Source: Siculibacillus lacustris | Lineage (GTDB): Bacteria; Pseudomonadota; Alphaproteobacteria; Rhizobiales; Ancalomicrobiaceae | Assembly: GCF_004328075.1 (NCBI RefSeq) | Contig: NZ_SJFN01000031.1 | Coordinates: 35 to 55,623, forward strand | Reading direction: 5' to 3' | Length of the DNA stretch: 55,589 nt | Shown: one piece after another, positions 42,894-52,675 of the stretch | Position numbering within the stretch: position 1 is the first letter of the stretch | Layout: the number at the start of each line of letters is the position of its first letter | Translations under genes and position numbers: made by a program | The notes under the pieces: model-generated | Told to the model about the DNA's origin: nothing | The model's database searches: none | The model's input: the letters and a program-made list of their open reading frames with translations, nothing else

Positions 42894-43009
42894 GCGAACG
42901 ATCGATCGCGGTCGTCCGTCGCCGGCGGACGCACCGTTCGACGGATGCCCCGTTTCCCCCGCGTGCGCTCCGCCCTAGATGTCGGTTCGAGCCCTCGAGG
43001 AGATCCGAC

Positions 43010-43936
43010 ATGACCGACGCCGTGCCCGACCCGACCGCCCCCGCCGCGCAGGTGATCCTGCCGCGGGTCCACGACCTCGGCGACGGCTTCCAGGTGCGCC
43101 GCGCCCTGCCCTCGGCGATGCGCCGCATGGTCGGCCCCTTCGTGTTCTTCGACCAGTTGGGGCCGGTGATCCTCGGCCCCGGCAGCGGTCAGGACGTCCG
43201 CCCCCACCCCCACATCGGCCTGTCGACCCTGACCTGGCTGTTCGAGGGCGAGATCCGCCACCGCGACAGCGCCGGCCATGTCGAGACCATCCGCGCCGGC
43301 GAGGTCAACTGGATGACCGCCGGCCGCGGCATCGTCCATTCCGAGCGCACCCCGCCGGAGCGCCGGGTGACCGGCGGCGGATTGTTCGGTCAGCAGATCT
43401 GGATCGCCCTACCGCGGGCGTCGGAAGAGACCGATCCCGGCTTCACCCATCACACCGCCGACAGCCTGCCGCGCCTCGACGGCGACGGCGCCACCGCGAC
43501 GATCGTCGCCGGCGAAGCCTTCGGCCTGCGCTCGCCGGTGCCGACCTTCTCCGACCTGATGTTCGTCGACGTGGTGCTCGCCGACGGCGCCCGCTTCCAC
43601 GTGCCCGCCGATCACGCCGAGCGCGCCGCCTTCGTGATCTCCGGCGCCGTGTCGATCGCCGGCCAGACCGGCACCTTCGAGGAGATGCGGCTGGTGGTCT
43701 TCGCCCCCGGCGCCGAGATCGTGCTCGAGGCCCACGGCCCCACCCGCCTGACCCTGATCGGCGGCGAACCCTTCCCCGAGAAGCGCCACATCTATTGGAA
43801 CTTCGTGTCGAGCTCCAAGGACCGCATCGAGGCGGCCAAGGCCGACTGGCGCGCCGGCCGCTTCCCCGGCATCGCCGGCGAGACCGAGTTCATCCCGCTC
43901 CCCCCCGACCCGCCGGGCGTGGTGTGGAAGGACTGA
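43010..43936 (+). CDS. Pirin family protein
   Basis: The 308-residue bicupin has the pirin N-terminal domain (VGPFVFFDQLGPV, RPHPHIGLSTLTWLFEGEIRHRDS, WMTAGRGIVHSER) and a C-terminal cupin ending NFVSSSKDRIEAAKADWRAGRFPGI. Metal ligands are the His pair in HPHIG, His in IVHSE and Glu. Pirins can be quercetin 2,3-dioxygenases or Fe-dependent redox sensors. The sequence alone does not separate these. ATG 43010 has GAGGAG 7-8 bases upstream. It is monocistronic with a hairpin after it. Confidence 0.92.
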   Translation: MTDAVPDPTAPAAQVILPRVHDLGDGFQVRRALPSAMRRMVGPFVFFDQLGPVILGPGSGQDVRPHPHIGLSTLTWLFEGEIRHRDSAGHVETIRAGEVNWMTAGRGIVHSERTPPERRVTGGGLFGQQIWIALPRASEETDPGFTHHTADSLPRLDGDGATATIVAGEAFGLRSPVPTFSDLMFVDVVLADGARFHVPADHAERAAFVISGAVSIAGQTGTFEEMRLVVFAPGAEIVLEAHGPTRLTLIGGEPFPEKRHIYWNFVSSSKDRIEAAKADWRAGRFPGIAGETEFIPLPPDPPGVVWKD

Positions 43937-43945
43937 GCGACGCGA

Positions 43946-43969
43946 AAGGCCCGGCGCGAGCCGGGCCTT
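43946..43969. terminator. Hairpin between convergent pirin and efp
   Basis: A perfect 10-bp stem, AAGGCCCGGC (43946-43955) with GCCGGGCCTT (43960-43969), and a 4-base loop lies 9 bases after the pirin stop. The tail is CGTCAT, so it is a moderate terminator. Confidence 0.65.
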
Positions 43970-44027
43970 CGTCATACGCTTCGATCGTCGGGCTGCGCCC
44001 ACCCCGTGGGGAGCGCGGTGGCGATCC

Positions 44028-44594
44028 TCAGTCCTTGGCGCGCTCCACGTAGGAGCCGTCGACGGTCATCACCACCACGCGGGTGCCGATGCCGACGTGC
44101 GGCGGCACCGCCGACTTGACGCCGTTCGACAGCATCGCCGGCTTGTAGGACGACGAGGCGGTCTGGCCCTTGGTCACCGGCTCGGTATCGACGATCTCGA
44201 GGGTGACGCGCGCCGGCAGTTCGATCGACACCGGGATGTCCTGGTAGATCGCCACCTGGACTTCCATGTCTTCCTGCAGATAGACCGACTGATCGCCGAC
44301 CACGTCCTTGGAAACCACGATCTGATCGTAGTTTTCCTTGTTCATGAAGTGGAAGCCCTCGTCGTCGGCATAGAGGAAGGCATAGGCGCGCTCGTCGAGC
44401 ATCGCCCGCTCGACCTGCTCGGTGGTCTTCCAACGCTCGGACACCTTCACGCCGTCGGAGATGCGCCGCATGTCGATCTGCGTCGTCGGCGTCCCCTTGC
44501 CGGGGTGGAAGCTCTCGGCCGACAGGACGACGTAGAGTTTGCCGTCCATGTCGACGACGTTGCCCTTGCGGAGATTCTGCGCATTCACTCTCAT
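44028..44594 (-). CDS. efp: Translation elongation factor P
   Basis: The 188-residue EF-P relieves ribosome stalling at polyproline. It has KOW-like domain 1 ([23 protein letters not shown]), the modified loop [17 protein letters not shown] with K33 as the site of beta-lysylation, and OB domains II and III ([20 protein letters not shown]). The matching lysyltransferase EpmA is encoded divergently 196 bases away, implying the lysylated form. Start at 44594. Pro-rich genes in this window (the DUF1176-like tail and the papain-like protein insert) illustrate its need. Confidence 0.98.
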   Translation of the reverse strand: MRVNAQNLRKGNVVDMDGKLYVVLSAESFHPGKGTPTTQIDMRRISDGVKVSERWKTTEQVERAMLDERAYAFLYADDEGFHFMNKENYDQIVVSKDVVGDQSVYLQEDMEVQVAIYQDIPVSIELPARVTLEIVDTEPVTKGQTASSSYKPAMLSNGVKSAVPPHVGIGTRVVVMTVDGSYVERAKD

Positions 44595-44789
44595 GGGGAA
44601 GGGACCTCGACTGTCTCAAAAGACCTCACGCGCGCGCACCCGACGGCTCGCACGTTGTGTTGCGTCTCCTCTGGCACTTCTCGGCCGCGAAGGGAAGCGA
44701 AAACTCGCCGATCCCCGCCGCCGAGGGCTTGCGGAGGGCCGCGCCGGAAGGGAAACTCGACGACCCCATCGCCGAAGGCCGCGCCCCGC

Positions 44790-45893
44790 ATGACCCCGGA
44801 AGCCCCCCGCCCGCCCGCGCCCCGCACTCCGGATGCGCCCTCGCCCTGGTGGGATCGCACCCGTCATGCCGACCGGCGCCCCCTCCTCCTCGCCCGCAAC
44901 CGCATCCGGAGCGCCTTGCGCCGGCATTTCGAGGAGCGCGGCTTCACCGAGGTCGAGACCGCCGCGCTGCAGGTCTCGCCCGGCAACGAGGCCCATCTCC
45001 ACGCCTTCGCGACCACGGCGATCGACGCCGACGGAAGCCGGCGGACGATGTATCTCCACACCTCGCCGGAATTCGCGATGAAGAAGCTGATCGCCGCCGG
45101 CGAGACGCGGATCTTCGATTTCGCCCGGGTGTGGCGCAACCGCGAGGCCACCCACCGCCACGCCGCCGAATTCACCATGCTCGAATGGTATCGCGCCGGC
45201 GAGCCGTGGCAGGCGTTGATGGACGACTGCACCGCCCTCCTGCGCCTGGCCGCCGAGGCCGCCGGCGCCCCGCGTCTGGTCCACCGCGGGGTGAGCTGCG
45301 ATCCCTTCCTGCTGCCGCGCCGCCTGACCGTCGCCGAGGCCTTCGCCACCCATGCCGGCATCGACCTGTTCGCCACCCTGGGCAGCGGCGCCGGCGCGGC
45401 GCCCGACCGCGCGGCCCTGGCCGCGGCGGCGCGCGCCGCCGGCCTCGGAATCGCCGCCGACGACGGCTGGTCGGACATCTTCTCGCGCATTCTGGTCGAC
45501 CGCATCGAGCCGCGGCTCGGCATCGATCGCCCCACCTTCCTCACCGAATACCCGACCCACGAGGCGGCGCTGGCCCGGCCATGCGCCCACGACGGCCGCG
45601 TCGCCGAGCGTTTCGAGCTCTACGTCTGCGGCGTCGAACTCGCCAACGGCTTCGGCGAACTGACCGACCCGGTCGAGCAGCGCCGCCGCTTCGAGGCCGA
45701 GATGGACGAGAAGCAGCGCGTCTACGGCGAACGCTACCCGATCGACGAAGCCTTCCTCGCCGCACTCGCGGACATGCCGGCGACCAGCGGCATCGCGCTG
45801 GGCTTCGACCGGCTGGTGATGTTGGCGACCGGGGCGCCGCGCCTCGACGACGTCGCCTGGACGCCGGTCGAGCGGGCGCCGGATCCCCGCTGA
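44790..45893 (+). CDS. epmA: EF-P lysine-34 lysyltransferase EpmA (GenX/PoxA)
   Basis: The 367-residue class II lysyl-tRNA synthetase paralog attaches (R)-beta-lysine to EF-P. Evidence is the class II core (motif 2: FARVWRNREATHRHAAEFTMLEWYRAG; motif 3: GIALGFDRLVMLATGA), the VCGVELANGFGELTDP block and the lack of an N-terminal anticodon-binding OB domain. A 22-residue Pro-rich N-terminal extension precedes the core. It is divergent from its substrate gene efp. EpmB, which makes beta-lysine, is not in the window. Confidence 0.93.
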   Translation: MTPEAPRPPAPRTPDAPSPWWDRTRHADRRPLLLARNRIRSALRRHFEERGFTEVETAALQVSPGNEAHLHAFATTAIDADGSRRTMYLHTSPEFAMKKLIAAGETRIFDFARVWRNREATHRHAAEFTMLEWYRAGEPWQALMDDCTALLRLAAEAAGAPRLVHRGVSCDPFLLPRRLTVAEAFATHAGIDLFATLGSGAGAAPDRAALAAAARAAGLGIAADDGWSDIFSRILVDRIEPRLGIDRPTFLTEYPTHEAALARPCAHDGRVAERFELYVCGVELANGFGELTDPVEQRRRFEAEMDEKQRVYGERYPIDEAFLAALADMPATSGIALGFDRLVMLATGAPRLDDVAWTPVERAPDPR

Positions 45894-46009
45894 GCCGGCG
45901 CCCGCCCTCCGCTTCGCACCCCTCCGGACGCCGGCGCGCCGCCGCGCCTGTGATAGTATCCGCTGCGATCTCGGGCCACTCTGTTGCGACTGCGAGGGAC
46001 CGGGACACG

Positions 46010-47032
46010 ATGCACGACGACCACGATCACGCCGACCACGACCATGGGCACGCCGCCCACGGGTCTCACGATCATGCCGCTCCCGCGGCCGAATCCCACG
46101 ACCACAGCCATGCCCACGACCACGGCCACCACCATGGCACCGGCCACAGCCACGCCCCGACCGACTTCGGGCGCGCCTTTCGCGTCGGCATCGTCCTCAA
46201 CACCGCCTTCGTGGCGGTCGAGGCGGGTTTCGGCTTCTACGGCAATTCGGTCGCCCTGCTCGCCGACGCCGGCCACAATCTCTCCGACGTGCTGGCGCTG
46301 ATCGTCGCCTGGATCGCCGCCCGCGCCGCTGCCCGGCCGCCGAGCCCGCGCTTCACCTACGGGTTGGCCGGCTCGTCGATCATGGCGGCGCTGTTCAACG
46401 CCGTCGTGCTGCTGATCGCCGTCGGCGCCATCGTCTGGGAGGCGATCCAGCGCCTGATCGCCCCCGAACCGGTGTCCGGCCCGACGATGATCGCCGTCGC
46501 CCTGGTCGGCATCCTGATCAACGGCGCCACCGCCCTGATGTTCGCCCGCGGTCGCGACGGCGACCTCAACATCCGCGGCGTCTACCTGCACATGCTGACC
46601 GACGCCGCGGTCTCCGCCGCCGTGGTGCTCGCCGGTCTGACCATCCTCGCCGGCGCCGGCACCTGGATCGATCCGCTGATGAGCCTGATCGTCGCCGGCG
46701 TGGTGGTGTGGGGCACCTGGGACCTCCTGGTGGAGAGCTCGGCCCTGTCGATCGCCGCGGTGCCGTCGCGCATCGACCCGGTCGCGGTGCGCGCCTGGCT
46801 CGCCGAGCGCCCGGGCGTCGCGGCCCTGCACGACCTCCACATCTGGGCGATGTCGACCACCGAGACGGCGCTGACCGCCCATCTGGTGATGCCCTCGGGC
46901 CATCCCGGCGACGCCTTCCTGGCCGAGACCACCGAGCTTCTGCGCAGCCGCTTCGCCATCGGCCACGCCACGCTGCAGATCGAGACCGACGCCGCCGACT
47001 GGTGCCGGCTGGCCCCGGAAGACGTGATCTGA
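46010..47032 (+). CDS. Cation diffusion facilitator family metal exporter, His-rich N-terminus
   Basis: The 340-residue protein has six TM helices (about 55-220) and a C-terminal cytoplasmic domain (about 255-335). Metal-site residues are in ADAGHNLSDVLAL (TM2, His and Asp) and HMLTDAAVS (TM5, His and Asp). The first 50 residues contain some 17 His alternating with Asp, Gly and Ala, likely a cytosolic metal buffer. This matches the ZitB/CzcD subgroup that exports Zn2+ (also Co, Cd) for H+. No MerR/ZntR-like gene lies nearby. The start at 46010 follows GGGACACG, a weak site. Confidence 0.94.
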   Translation: MHDDHDHADHDHGHAAHGSHDHAAPAAESHDHSHAHDHGHHHGTGHSHAPTDFGRAFRVGIVLNTAFVAVEAGFGFYGNSVALLADAGHNLSDVLALIVAWIAARAAARPPSPRFTYGLAGSSIMAALFNAVVLLIAVGAIVWEAIQRLIAPEPVSGPTMIAVALVGILINGATALMFARGRDGDLNIRGVYLHMLTDAAVSAAVVLAGLTILAGAGTWIDPLMSLIVAGVVVWGTWDLLVESSALSIAAVPSRIDPVAVRAWLAERPGVAALHDLHIWAMSTTETALTAHLVMPSGHPGDAFLAETTELLRSRFAIGHATLQIETDAADWCRLAPEDVI

Positions 47033-47062
47033 GGAACCGTCGGGGGACGGATCCGCCCTACG

Positions 47063-47590
47063 TCAATGTCCTTCGAACTCGACCAGCGCCCGGACCGGCA
47101 CGTCCATGCCGCGCAGCTTGGCGGCGCCGCCGAGATCGGGCAGGTCGATCACGAAACAGGCCGCGACCACTTCGGCGCCGAGGTTGCGCAGGAGCTGCGC
47201 CGCGGCGCAGGCGGTGCCGCCGGTGGCGATCAGGTCGTCGCAGAGGATCACCTTCTCGCCGGCCAACACCGCGTCGCGATGGATCTCCATCTGATCGACG
47301 CCGTATTCGAGGCTGTAGGCGATCGACACCGTCTCGTGCGGCAGCTTGCCCTTCTTGCGGATAGGCACGAAGCCGGCCGAGAGCTGATGCGCCACCGCTC
47401 CCCCGAGGATGAAGCCGCGCGCCTCGATTCCCGCCACCTTTTCCACGCCGGTCCCGGCGTAGGGCTGCACCAGCTCGTCGACGCTCTGGCGGAAGGCCCG
47501 CGGATTGCCGAGCAGGGTGGTGATGTCGCGGAAGATGATCCCCGGCTTCGGATAGTCGCGAATCGAGCGGATCGTGTCCTTGAGGTTCAT
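47063..47590 (-). CDS. apt: Adenine phosphoribosyltransferase
   Basis: The 175-residue purine salvage enzyme converts adenine and PRPP to AMP. It shows [55 protein letters not shown] and the PRPP-binding [17 protein letters not shown]. Its start shares one base with the stop of the TrmO-like gene. Adenine is released when MtnP (two genes upstream) phosphorolyses 5'-methylthioadenosine, so the operon makes a salvage route MTA to adenine to AMP. It is convergent with the CDF gene. Confidence 0.97.
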   Translation of the reverse strand: MNLKDTIRSIRDYPKPGIIFRDITTLLGNPRAFRQSVDELVQPYAGTGVEKVAGIEARGFILGGAVAHQLSAGFVPIRKKGKLPHETVSIAYSLEYGVDQMEIHRDAVLAGEKVILCDDLIATGGTACAAAQLLRNLGAEVVAACFVIDLPDLGGAAKLRGMDVPVRALVEFEGH

Positions 47591-48051
47591 CACCAGTAGT
47601 CCTTCATGATTTCGGTAGCCCAGGCGGGCTCGCGGATCGCTCCGCGCGGTTCGAAGCCGCGCATCACCGGCTTGATGTCGAGCACCGGCGTGCCGTCGAT
47701 GGCGTCGAGGCCGCGCACCCGGAGGCGTCGCCCCGAGACCGACAGGATCTCGACCGTGGTCACCCCCAGCCGGTTCGGCCGCGGACTGCCGCGCTGGGCG
47801 AAGATGCCGACCTTCGGCCAGTCGGTCCGCCCGCGCGGATGGCGGTCTCCGATCGCGATGGTCTCCGGATCGATCATGTCGAAGTGGAACACCACCACCG
47901 CGTGGCTGAAGTCGCCGAGCCCGGCGAAGGCCGCCTCCGGATAGGCGAGATCGAGCACGATCTCCGACTCCACCGCGCCCCAATGGTCGTCGTCGGTCTC
48001 GATCCGACCGCCGTGCACCCGGCCGATCGGCTCGAGCGTGATCCCGGTCAT
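47590..48051 (-). CDS. TrmO/YaeB-family tRNA methyltransferase-like protein
   Basis: The 153-residue protein is of the UPF0066/TrmO family, which N6-methylates t6A37 of tRNAs using SAM in a beta-barrel fold. The blocks are [62 protein letters not shown] (the family signature RSPxRPNP/PxG is [11 protein letters not shown] here) and LDIKPVM. It lies between mtnP and apt, overlapping mtnP by four bases and apt by one. It may act on tRNA, or on something tied to SAM/MTA salvage. Confidence 0.87.
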   Translation of the reverse strand: MTGITLEPIGRVHGGRIETDDDHWGAVESEIVLDLAYPEAAFAGLGDFSHAVVVFHFDMIDPETIAIGDRHPRGRTDWPKVGIFAQRGSPRPNRLGVTTVEILSVSGRRLRVRGLDAIDGTPVLDIKPVMRGFEPRGAIREPAWATEIMKDYW

Positions 48052-48932
48052 GGCCGCACCTTGTTCAGCACCCGCCCGGCGACCGCGTCGAGCTTGGCGA
48101 GGAGCGCCGGATCGCGCTTGTCGTGGGCGGTCATCAGCGCGTGGTCGAGGGCCCGATCCGAGCCGATCGGACAGGGCGGATGCTCGGCGGGAAAATCATG
48201 GGCGAAACGGGCGATCAGCCGGCGCGCCTTGTCGGCGTTGTCGTAGACCACCTTGATCACCGAGGCGACGTCGACATGGTCCTCGGACGGATGCCAGCAG
48301 TCGTAGTCGGTGACCATCGCCACCGTCGCATAAGGCAGCTCGGCCTCGCGGGCGAGCTTGGCCTCCGGCATGTTGGTCATGCCGATCACGTCGAAACCGG
48401 CCGACTTGTACCACAGGCTCTCGGCCAGCGTGGAGAACTGCGGCCCCTCCATGCAGACATAGGTGCCGCCGCGCCGCACGTCGATGTCCTCGGCCAGCGC
48501 CGCGACCTTCAGCCGGTCCATCAGCCCCGGGCTGACGGGATGGCCGAAGCCGACGTGACCGACGCAGCCGGTGCCGAAGAACGACGAGGCGCGCGCCACC
48601 GTGCGGTCGACGAACTGGTCGATCAGCACGAAGGTGCCGGGCGCCAGATCCTCACGATAGGAGCCGACCGCCGAGATCGAGACGAGATCGGTGACCCCGG
48701 CCCGCTTCAGCGCGTCGATGTTGGCGCGGTAGTCGATCTCCGAGGGCGGAATGCGGTGGCCGCGGCCGTGGCGCGGCAGGAACACCAGCTTATTGCCGCC
48801 GATCGTGCCGATCAGCAACTCGTCGGAGGGCGTGCCCCAGGGGCTGTCGACCCGCGTCCAGGTCGCATCGACGAGACCCGGCAGGTCGTAGAGCCCCGAG
48901 CCGCCGATCACCCCGATCACCGATGCCGCCAT
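48048..48932 (-). CDS. mtnP: S-methyl-5'-thioadenosine phosphorylase
   Basis: The 294-residue PNP/MTAP-family enzyme cleaves MTA to adenine and 5-methylthioribose-1-phosphate. It shows [38 protein letters not shown] (phosphate and substrate pocket), [16 protein letters not shown] and [32 protein letters not shown]. The ATG at 48932 with GGAGGAC upstream is chosen over a 22-residue arginine-rich extension. It overlaps the TrmO-like gene (ATGA) and, with apt, forms a salvage operon downstream of petABC after a 184-base gap. Confidence 0.95.
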   Translation of the reverse strand: MAASVIGVIGGSGLYDLPGLVDATWTRVDSPWGTPSDELLIGTIGGNKLVFLPRHGRGHRIPPSEIDYRANIDALKRAGVTDLVSISAVGSYREDLAPGTFVLIDQFVDRTVARASSFFGTGCVGHVGFGHPVSPGLMDRLKVAALAEDIDVRRGGTYVCMEGPQFSTLAESLWYKSAGFDVIGMTNMPEAKLAREAELPYATVAMVTDYDCWHPSEDHVDVASVIKVVYDNADKARRLIARFAHDFPAEHPPCPIGSDRALDHALMTAHDKRDPALLAKLDAVAGRVLNKVRP

Positions 48933-49048
48933 GCCGTCCTCCATCGCGCGCCGCGCGTCCAGCCCCCGTCGCGGGGCACCCGCGAGTTTCACCATTCCCC
49001 GGCGAGATGCAATCCGTGAAGGCCACCTCGCGGTGTCCGCGTCGTCGC

Positions 49049-49075
49049 GGGGGCCCGGACGGACGAAGGGCCCCC
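49049..49075. other. GC-rich hairpin between petC and mtnP
   Basis: GGGGGCCC (49049-49056) and GGGCCCCC (49068-49075) pair perfectly over an 11-base loop, in the 184-base gap between the petABC end and mtnP. There is no T-run on the leftward strand, so it may only attenuate transcription or stabilise the petABC mRNA 3' end. Confidence 0.4.
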
Positions 49076-49116
49076 GGTCGCCCGGGAGCCCCTGTCGCGA
49101 TGCGAGGATCGGTCGC

Positions 49117-49980
49117 TCAGTGCGGGACCGTCGACCACAGCTTGCGCTTGGAGAAGTACAAGAGGCCGGCGAACACCACCAGGAACAGCATGACCTTGAG
49201 GCCGGTCTGCTTGCGCTGCTCCAACTTCGGCTCGGCCGCCCACATCAGGAAGGCCGAAACGTCGCGGGCGTAGGTCTGCAGCGTACCGGGCGTGCCGTCG
49301 TCATAGGTGACCTGCCCGTCGGACAGCGGCGGCGGCATGGCGATGCAGGTCGAGGCCAGGAAGGCCTTGTTGTACTGCAGACCGTCGGCGCAGGTGATGC
49401 CGTGCGGCGCGTCTTCGTAGCCGGTCAAGAGGTTGTAGACGTAGTCCGGCCCGTTCTCCTGATACTGGAGGAAAGCGTCGAACACGAACCACGGGAAGCC
49501 GCGGTGCACCGCCCGCGCCTTGCCCATCAGCGACAGATCCGGCGGCAGCGCGCCGTTCATCGCCGAGCGCGCCGCCTGCTCGTTGGGGAACGGCGAGGGG
49601 AAGCGATCGGACGGCCGGCCCGGCCGTTCGAACATGTCGCCGGCGTCGTTGGGCCCGTCCGGAACCTTGACCGTGGCGGCGAGCGCCTTGGCCTGATCGG
49701 CGGTGAAGCCGGGGCCACCCTCGTCCGCCAGCGTCCGGAAGGCCGCCAGCTTCATCGAATGGCAGGAGGAGCAGACCTCCTTGTAGACCTTGTAGCCGCG
49801 CTGCAACTGGCCCTTGTCGAAGCGACCGAAGGGGCCGGCGAAGCTCCAGGACTGCTTCTCGATCACCGGCCCGTGCGCCTCCTCCGCCGAAGCCGGGGCG
49901 GCGAGCGCGAGCCCGAGCCCCAGGACGGCGGCGGCGGCGGCGGCGAAGCCGAGTTTCGAACCCGAAAGGATCATGGTCAT
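49117..49980 (-). CDS. petC: Ubiquinol-cytochrome c reductase, cytochrome c1
   Basis: The 287-residue precursor of the diheme... complex III cytochrome c1 passes electrons from the Rieske centre to cytochrome c. It has a signal peptide (about 1-32), the c-heme motif CSSCH (C70, C73, H74), the axial Met region (IAMPPPLSDGQVTYDDGTPGT) and a C-terminal membrane anchor (GLKVMLFLVVFAGLLYFSKRKLWSTV). It is a single-heme protein. The tandem ATGs at 49980 and 49974 leave the start uncertain by two residues. It is last in petABC, 26 bases after petB. Confidence 0.97.
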   Translation of the reverse strand: MTMILSGSKLGFAAAAAAVLGLGLALAAPASAEEAHGPVIEKQSWSFAGPFGRFDKGQLQRGYKVYKEVCSSCHSMKLAAFRTLADEGGPGFTADQAKALAATVKVPDGPNDAGDMFERPGRPSDRFPSPFPNEQAARSAMNGALPPDLSLMGKARAVHRGFPWFVFDAFLQYQENGPDYVYNLLTGYEDAPHGITCADGLQYNKAFLASTCIAMPPPLSDGQVTYDDGTPGTLQTYARDVSAFLMWAAEPKLEQRKQTGLKVMLFLVVFAGLLYFSKRKLWSTVPH

Positions 49981-50006
49981 GGTGAGTGTCTCCCGATCTC
50001 TTCGGT

Positions 50007-51239
50007 TCAATGCACGGAGGTCTTGGCGAGGACCGCCGCCGTGATCGATTCCGGCAGGGGCTTCGGCTTCTCGATCAGACCGAGCACCGGCAGGATCACG
50101 AGGAAGTGGAAGAAGTAGTAGGCGGTGAGCACCTGCGACCAACGCACGGTCTCGTCGCTCACGGCCTGCGAGCCGAGCCAACCGAGCACGATCGCCACCA
50201 CCACCAGAACCCAGAAGAACGTGCGGTACATCGGCCGATAGGTCGCCGAGCGAACCTTCGAGGTGTCGAGCCACGGCAGCACGAACAGCACCGCGATCGC
50301 CCCGAACATCGCGATGACGCCGCCGAGCTTGTCGGGGATGGCGCGCAGGATCGCGTAGAACGGCAGGAAGTACCATTCCGGCACGATGTGCGCCGGGGTC
50401 ACCATCGCGTTCGCCTCGATGTAGTTGTCCGGGTGGCCCATGAAGTTCGGCACCCAGAACAGGAACCAGCCGAACAGCACCAGATAGGCGACCGAGGCGA
50501 AGGCGTCCTTCAGCGTCGCATAGGGCGTGAAGGCCACGGTGTCCTGCTCGGACTTGACCTCGACGCCGGTCGGATTGTTCTGGCCGACCACGTGCAGCGC
50601 CCAGACGTGCAGGATGACGATCCCGCAGATCACGAAGGGCAGCAGGTAGTGCAGCGAGAAGAAGCGATTGAGCGTCGGATTGTCGACCGAGAAGCCGCCC
50701 CACAGCCAGGTGACGATCGGCTCGCCGACCAGCGGGATCGCCGAGAACAGGTTGGTGATGACGGTGGCGCCCCAGAACGACATCTGGCCCCACGGCAGCA
50801 CGTAGCCCATGAAGGCGGTGGCCATCATCAACAGGAAGATCAGCACGCCGAGGATCCACAGGATCTCGCGGGGCGCCTTGTAGGAGCCGTAGTACATGCC
50901 GCGGAAGATGTGGACGTAGACGGCGACGAAGAACATCGAAGCGCCGTTGGCGTGCATGTAGCGCAGCAGCCAGCCCCAGTTCACGTCGCGCATGATGTGC
51001 TCGACGGACGCGAAGGCGAGAGTGACGTGCGGCGTGTAGTGCATCGCCAGCACGATGCCGGTGACCAGCTGGACCACCAGCATCATCGACAGGATGGCGC
51101 CGAACGTCCACCAGTAGTTGAGGTTGCGGGGCGTCGGGTAGGCGACGAAGGAATCGTACCCGAGCCGGACGATCGGCAGGCGCGCATCGAGCCAGCGCGT
51201 GAAACCGTTCGAAGGAACATAGGTCGAAGGACCGCTCAT
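50007..51239 (-). CDS. petB: Ubiquinol-cytochrome c reductase, cytochrome b
   Basis: The 410-residue protein has the eight-helix cytochrome b fold. It shows the b-heme His ligands in the TM2 and TM4 helices ([71 protein letters not shown]), the Qo-site [13 protein letters not shown] and the [18 protein letters not shown] segment. The C-terminal part (about 250-410) carries the remaining helices. It oxidises ubiquinol with the Rieske protein and c1 and pumps protons by the Q-cycle. It starts 23 bases after petA and ends 26 bases before petC. Confidence 0.98.
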   Translation of the reverse strand: MSGPSTYVPSNGFTRWLDARLPIVRLGYDSFVAYPTPRNLNYWWTFGAILSMMLVVQLVTGIVLAMHYTPHVTLAFASVEHIMRDVNWGWLLRYMHANGASMFFVAVYVHIFRGMYYGSYKAPREILWILGVLIFLLMMATAFMGYVLPWGQMSFWGATVITNLFSAIPLVGEPIVTWLWGGFSVDNPTLNRFFSLHYLLPFVICGIVILHVWALHVVGQNNPTGVEVKSEQDTVAFTPYATLKDAFASVAYLVLFGWFLFWVPNFMGHPDNYIEANAMVTPAHIVPEWYFLPFYAILRAIPDKLGGVIAMFGAIAVLFVLPWLDTSKVRSATYRPMYRTFFWVLVVVAIVLGWLGSQAVSDETVRWSQVLTAYYFFHFLVILPVLGLIEKPKPLPESITAAVLAKTSVH

Positions 51240-51262
51240 GTCTTGCTTCTCCCGAGGCGGCG

Positions 51263-51778
51263 TCAGCCGATCTTCACGACCTTGTCGGACAGGAACTCGT
51301 ACGGCGGCACCGGCAGATTGAGCGGTGCCGGGCCGGCGTGAATGCGGCCCGAGGCGTCGTAGACCGATCCGTGGCAGGGGCAGAACCAGCCGTCGTATTC
51401 GCCGGCGTGGCCGAGCGGCACGCAGCCGAGATGCGTGCACACCCCGACCACCACCAGGAGGTTCTCATGGCCCTTCTTGACCCGGTCGGCGTCGGTCTGC
51501 GGATCGCGCAGCGCCTTGACGTCGGTCTTGGCGAGCTCGGCCATTTCCTTGTCGGTGCGGTTGCGGACGAACACCGGCTTGCCGCGCCACTTGACCGTGA
51601 TGATCTGGCCCGGCGCGACCGCCGAGATGTCGACTTCGGTGGAGGCCAGCGCCAGCGCGGAGGCATCCGGGTTCATCTGGTCGACGAACGGCCAGACCGC
51701 CGCGCCGACGCCGACCGCGGCGACGGCGCCGGTCGCGATGTAGAGGAAGTCGCGGCGCGACGGTTCTGTGGTGTCCAT
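51263..51778 (-). CDS. petA: Ubiquinol-cytochrome c reductase, Rieske iron-sulfur subunit
   Basis: The 171-residue Rieske protein has a Tat-type N-terminal anchor ([25 protein letters not shown]) and the [2Fe-2S] binding boxes CTHLGC (C114, H116, C119) and CPCHGS (C133, C135, H136). The disulfide cysteines are C119 and C135. It heads petABC, and the proposed promoter for the operon is near 51950-51978. The gene order ISP-cytb-c1 is standard for alphaproteobacteria. The MarR/OmpR pair at 24-27 kb is a candidate regulator. Confidence 0.97.
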   Translation of the reverse strand: MDTTEPSRRDFLYIATGAVAAVGVGAAVWPFVDQMNPDASALALASTEVDISAVAPGQIITVKWRGKPVFVRNRTDKEMAELAKTDVKALRDPQTDADRVKKGHENLLVVVGVCTHLGCVPLGHAGEYDGWFCPCHGSVYDASGRIHAGPAPLNLPVPPYEFLSDKVVKIG

Positions 51779-51949
51779 GGTCGTCAAGGTCGGATCCTCT
51801 CGAAGGTCGTCGGATCGATCACCCCCGTCCGTCGAGACCGAGCTGCGGTATCCTGGGAGGGATGGGCGAAGCCGGCGACACGCAGGAAGGAAGTTCGCGG
51901 TGGTCCAGCACCGGGCGACCACGAAGTGCCCAGTGTCCGATCGGCGCCG

Positions 51950-51978
51950 TTTTTGACATCACATCGGCCCCTTGTCCA
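51950..51978 (-). promoter_or_regulatory. Candidate petABC promoter
   Basis: On the minus strand TGGACA (51973-51978), a 17-base spacer and CAAAAA (51950-51955) lie 172 bases before the Rieske start, giving a leader of about 165 bases. The -35 is good and the -10 weak. Confidence 0.35.
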
Positions 51979-52138
51979 GGGATCAGGCACCCCTCGCCCC
52001 CCCGACCTTTGAACGGTTCCGATCTGCCTCGTCGGCCGTCCCGGACCCGGCTTCGCGCACGCCGTCGATTCCGACTTGCGCCCGGCGCCGAAAACCCGGA
52101 CGAAGGTCGATCCCCCGGACGAGGAAGCCCCAGAGCCC

Positions 52139-52675
52139 GTGTCGCCCGCCCCCGCCCCCTCCGATCCGCGCCTCGGCTGCCGCCTGCGTCTGGCCCTCTA
52201 CGAGCCGGATATTCCGCAGAATACCGGCACGTTGCTGCGCACCGCCGCCTGTCTCGGCCTCGCCGTCGACCTGATCGAGCCGGCCGGCTTCGCCGTCACC
52301 GACCGCAACCTGCGCCGCGCCGGCCTCGACTATCTCGACGCCGCGGTGCTCACCCGCCACAGCGGCTGGACCGCCTTCGACGCCGCCCGCCGCGCCGAGG
52401 GCCGCCGCCTGATCCTGCTCACCACCGCCGCCGCGGAGCCCTATCTCGACTTCGCCTTCCGCCCCGACGACGTGATCCTGGTCGGGCGCGAATCGGCCGG
52501 CGTGCCCGAGCGCGTCCACGCCAGCGCCGACGCCCGGCTGATCGTGCCGATGCGGCCGGGCCTGCGCTCGCTCAACGTGGCGATCGCCGCGACCTTCGTG
52601 CTCGGCGAGGCGCTGCGCCAGACCGCCGGCTTCCCGCCGCTCGTCCCCGCCCACGGCCCCGGAGATCCCCGATGA
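52139..52675 (+). CDS. trmL: tRNA (cytidine(34)-2'-O)-methyltransferase TrmL
   Basis: The 178-residue SPOUT enzyme 2'-O-methylates the wobble base of leucine tRNAs. It shows [24 protein letters not shown] (motif 1), [18 protein letters not shown] (motif 2) and [23 protein letters not shown] (the SAM-binding knot, motif 3). The start is uncertain: GTG at 52139 fits the domain length and has GAGGAAG 12 bases upstream, whereas a TTG at 52076 would add 21 residues. It is divergent from petA and overlaps hemF by four bases. Confidence 0.9.
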   Translation: MSPAPAPSDPRLGCRLRLALYEPDIPQNTGTLLRTAACLGLAVDLIEPAGFAVTDRNLRRAGLDYLDAAVLTRHSGWTAFDAARRAEGRRLILLTTAAAEPYLDFAFRPDDVILVGRESAGVPERVHASADARLIVPMRPGLRSLNVAIAATFVLGEALRQTAGFPPLVPAHGPGDPR

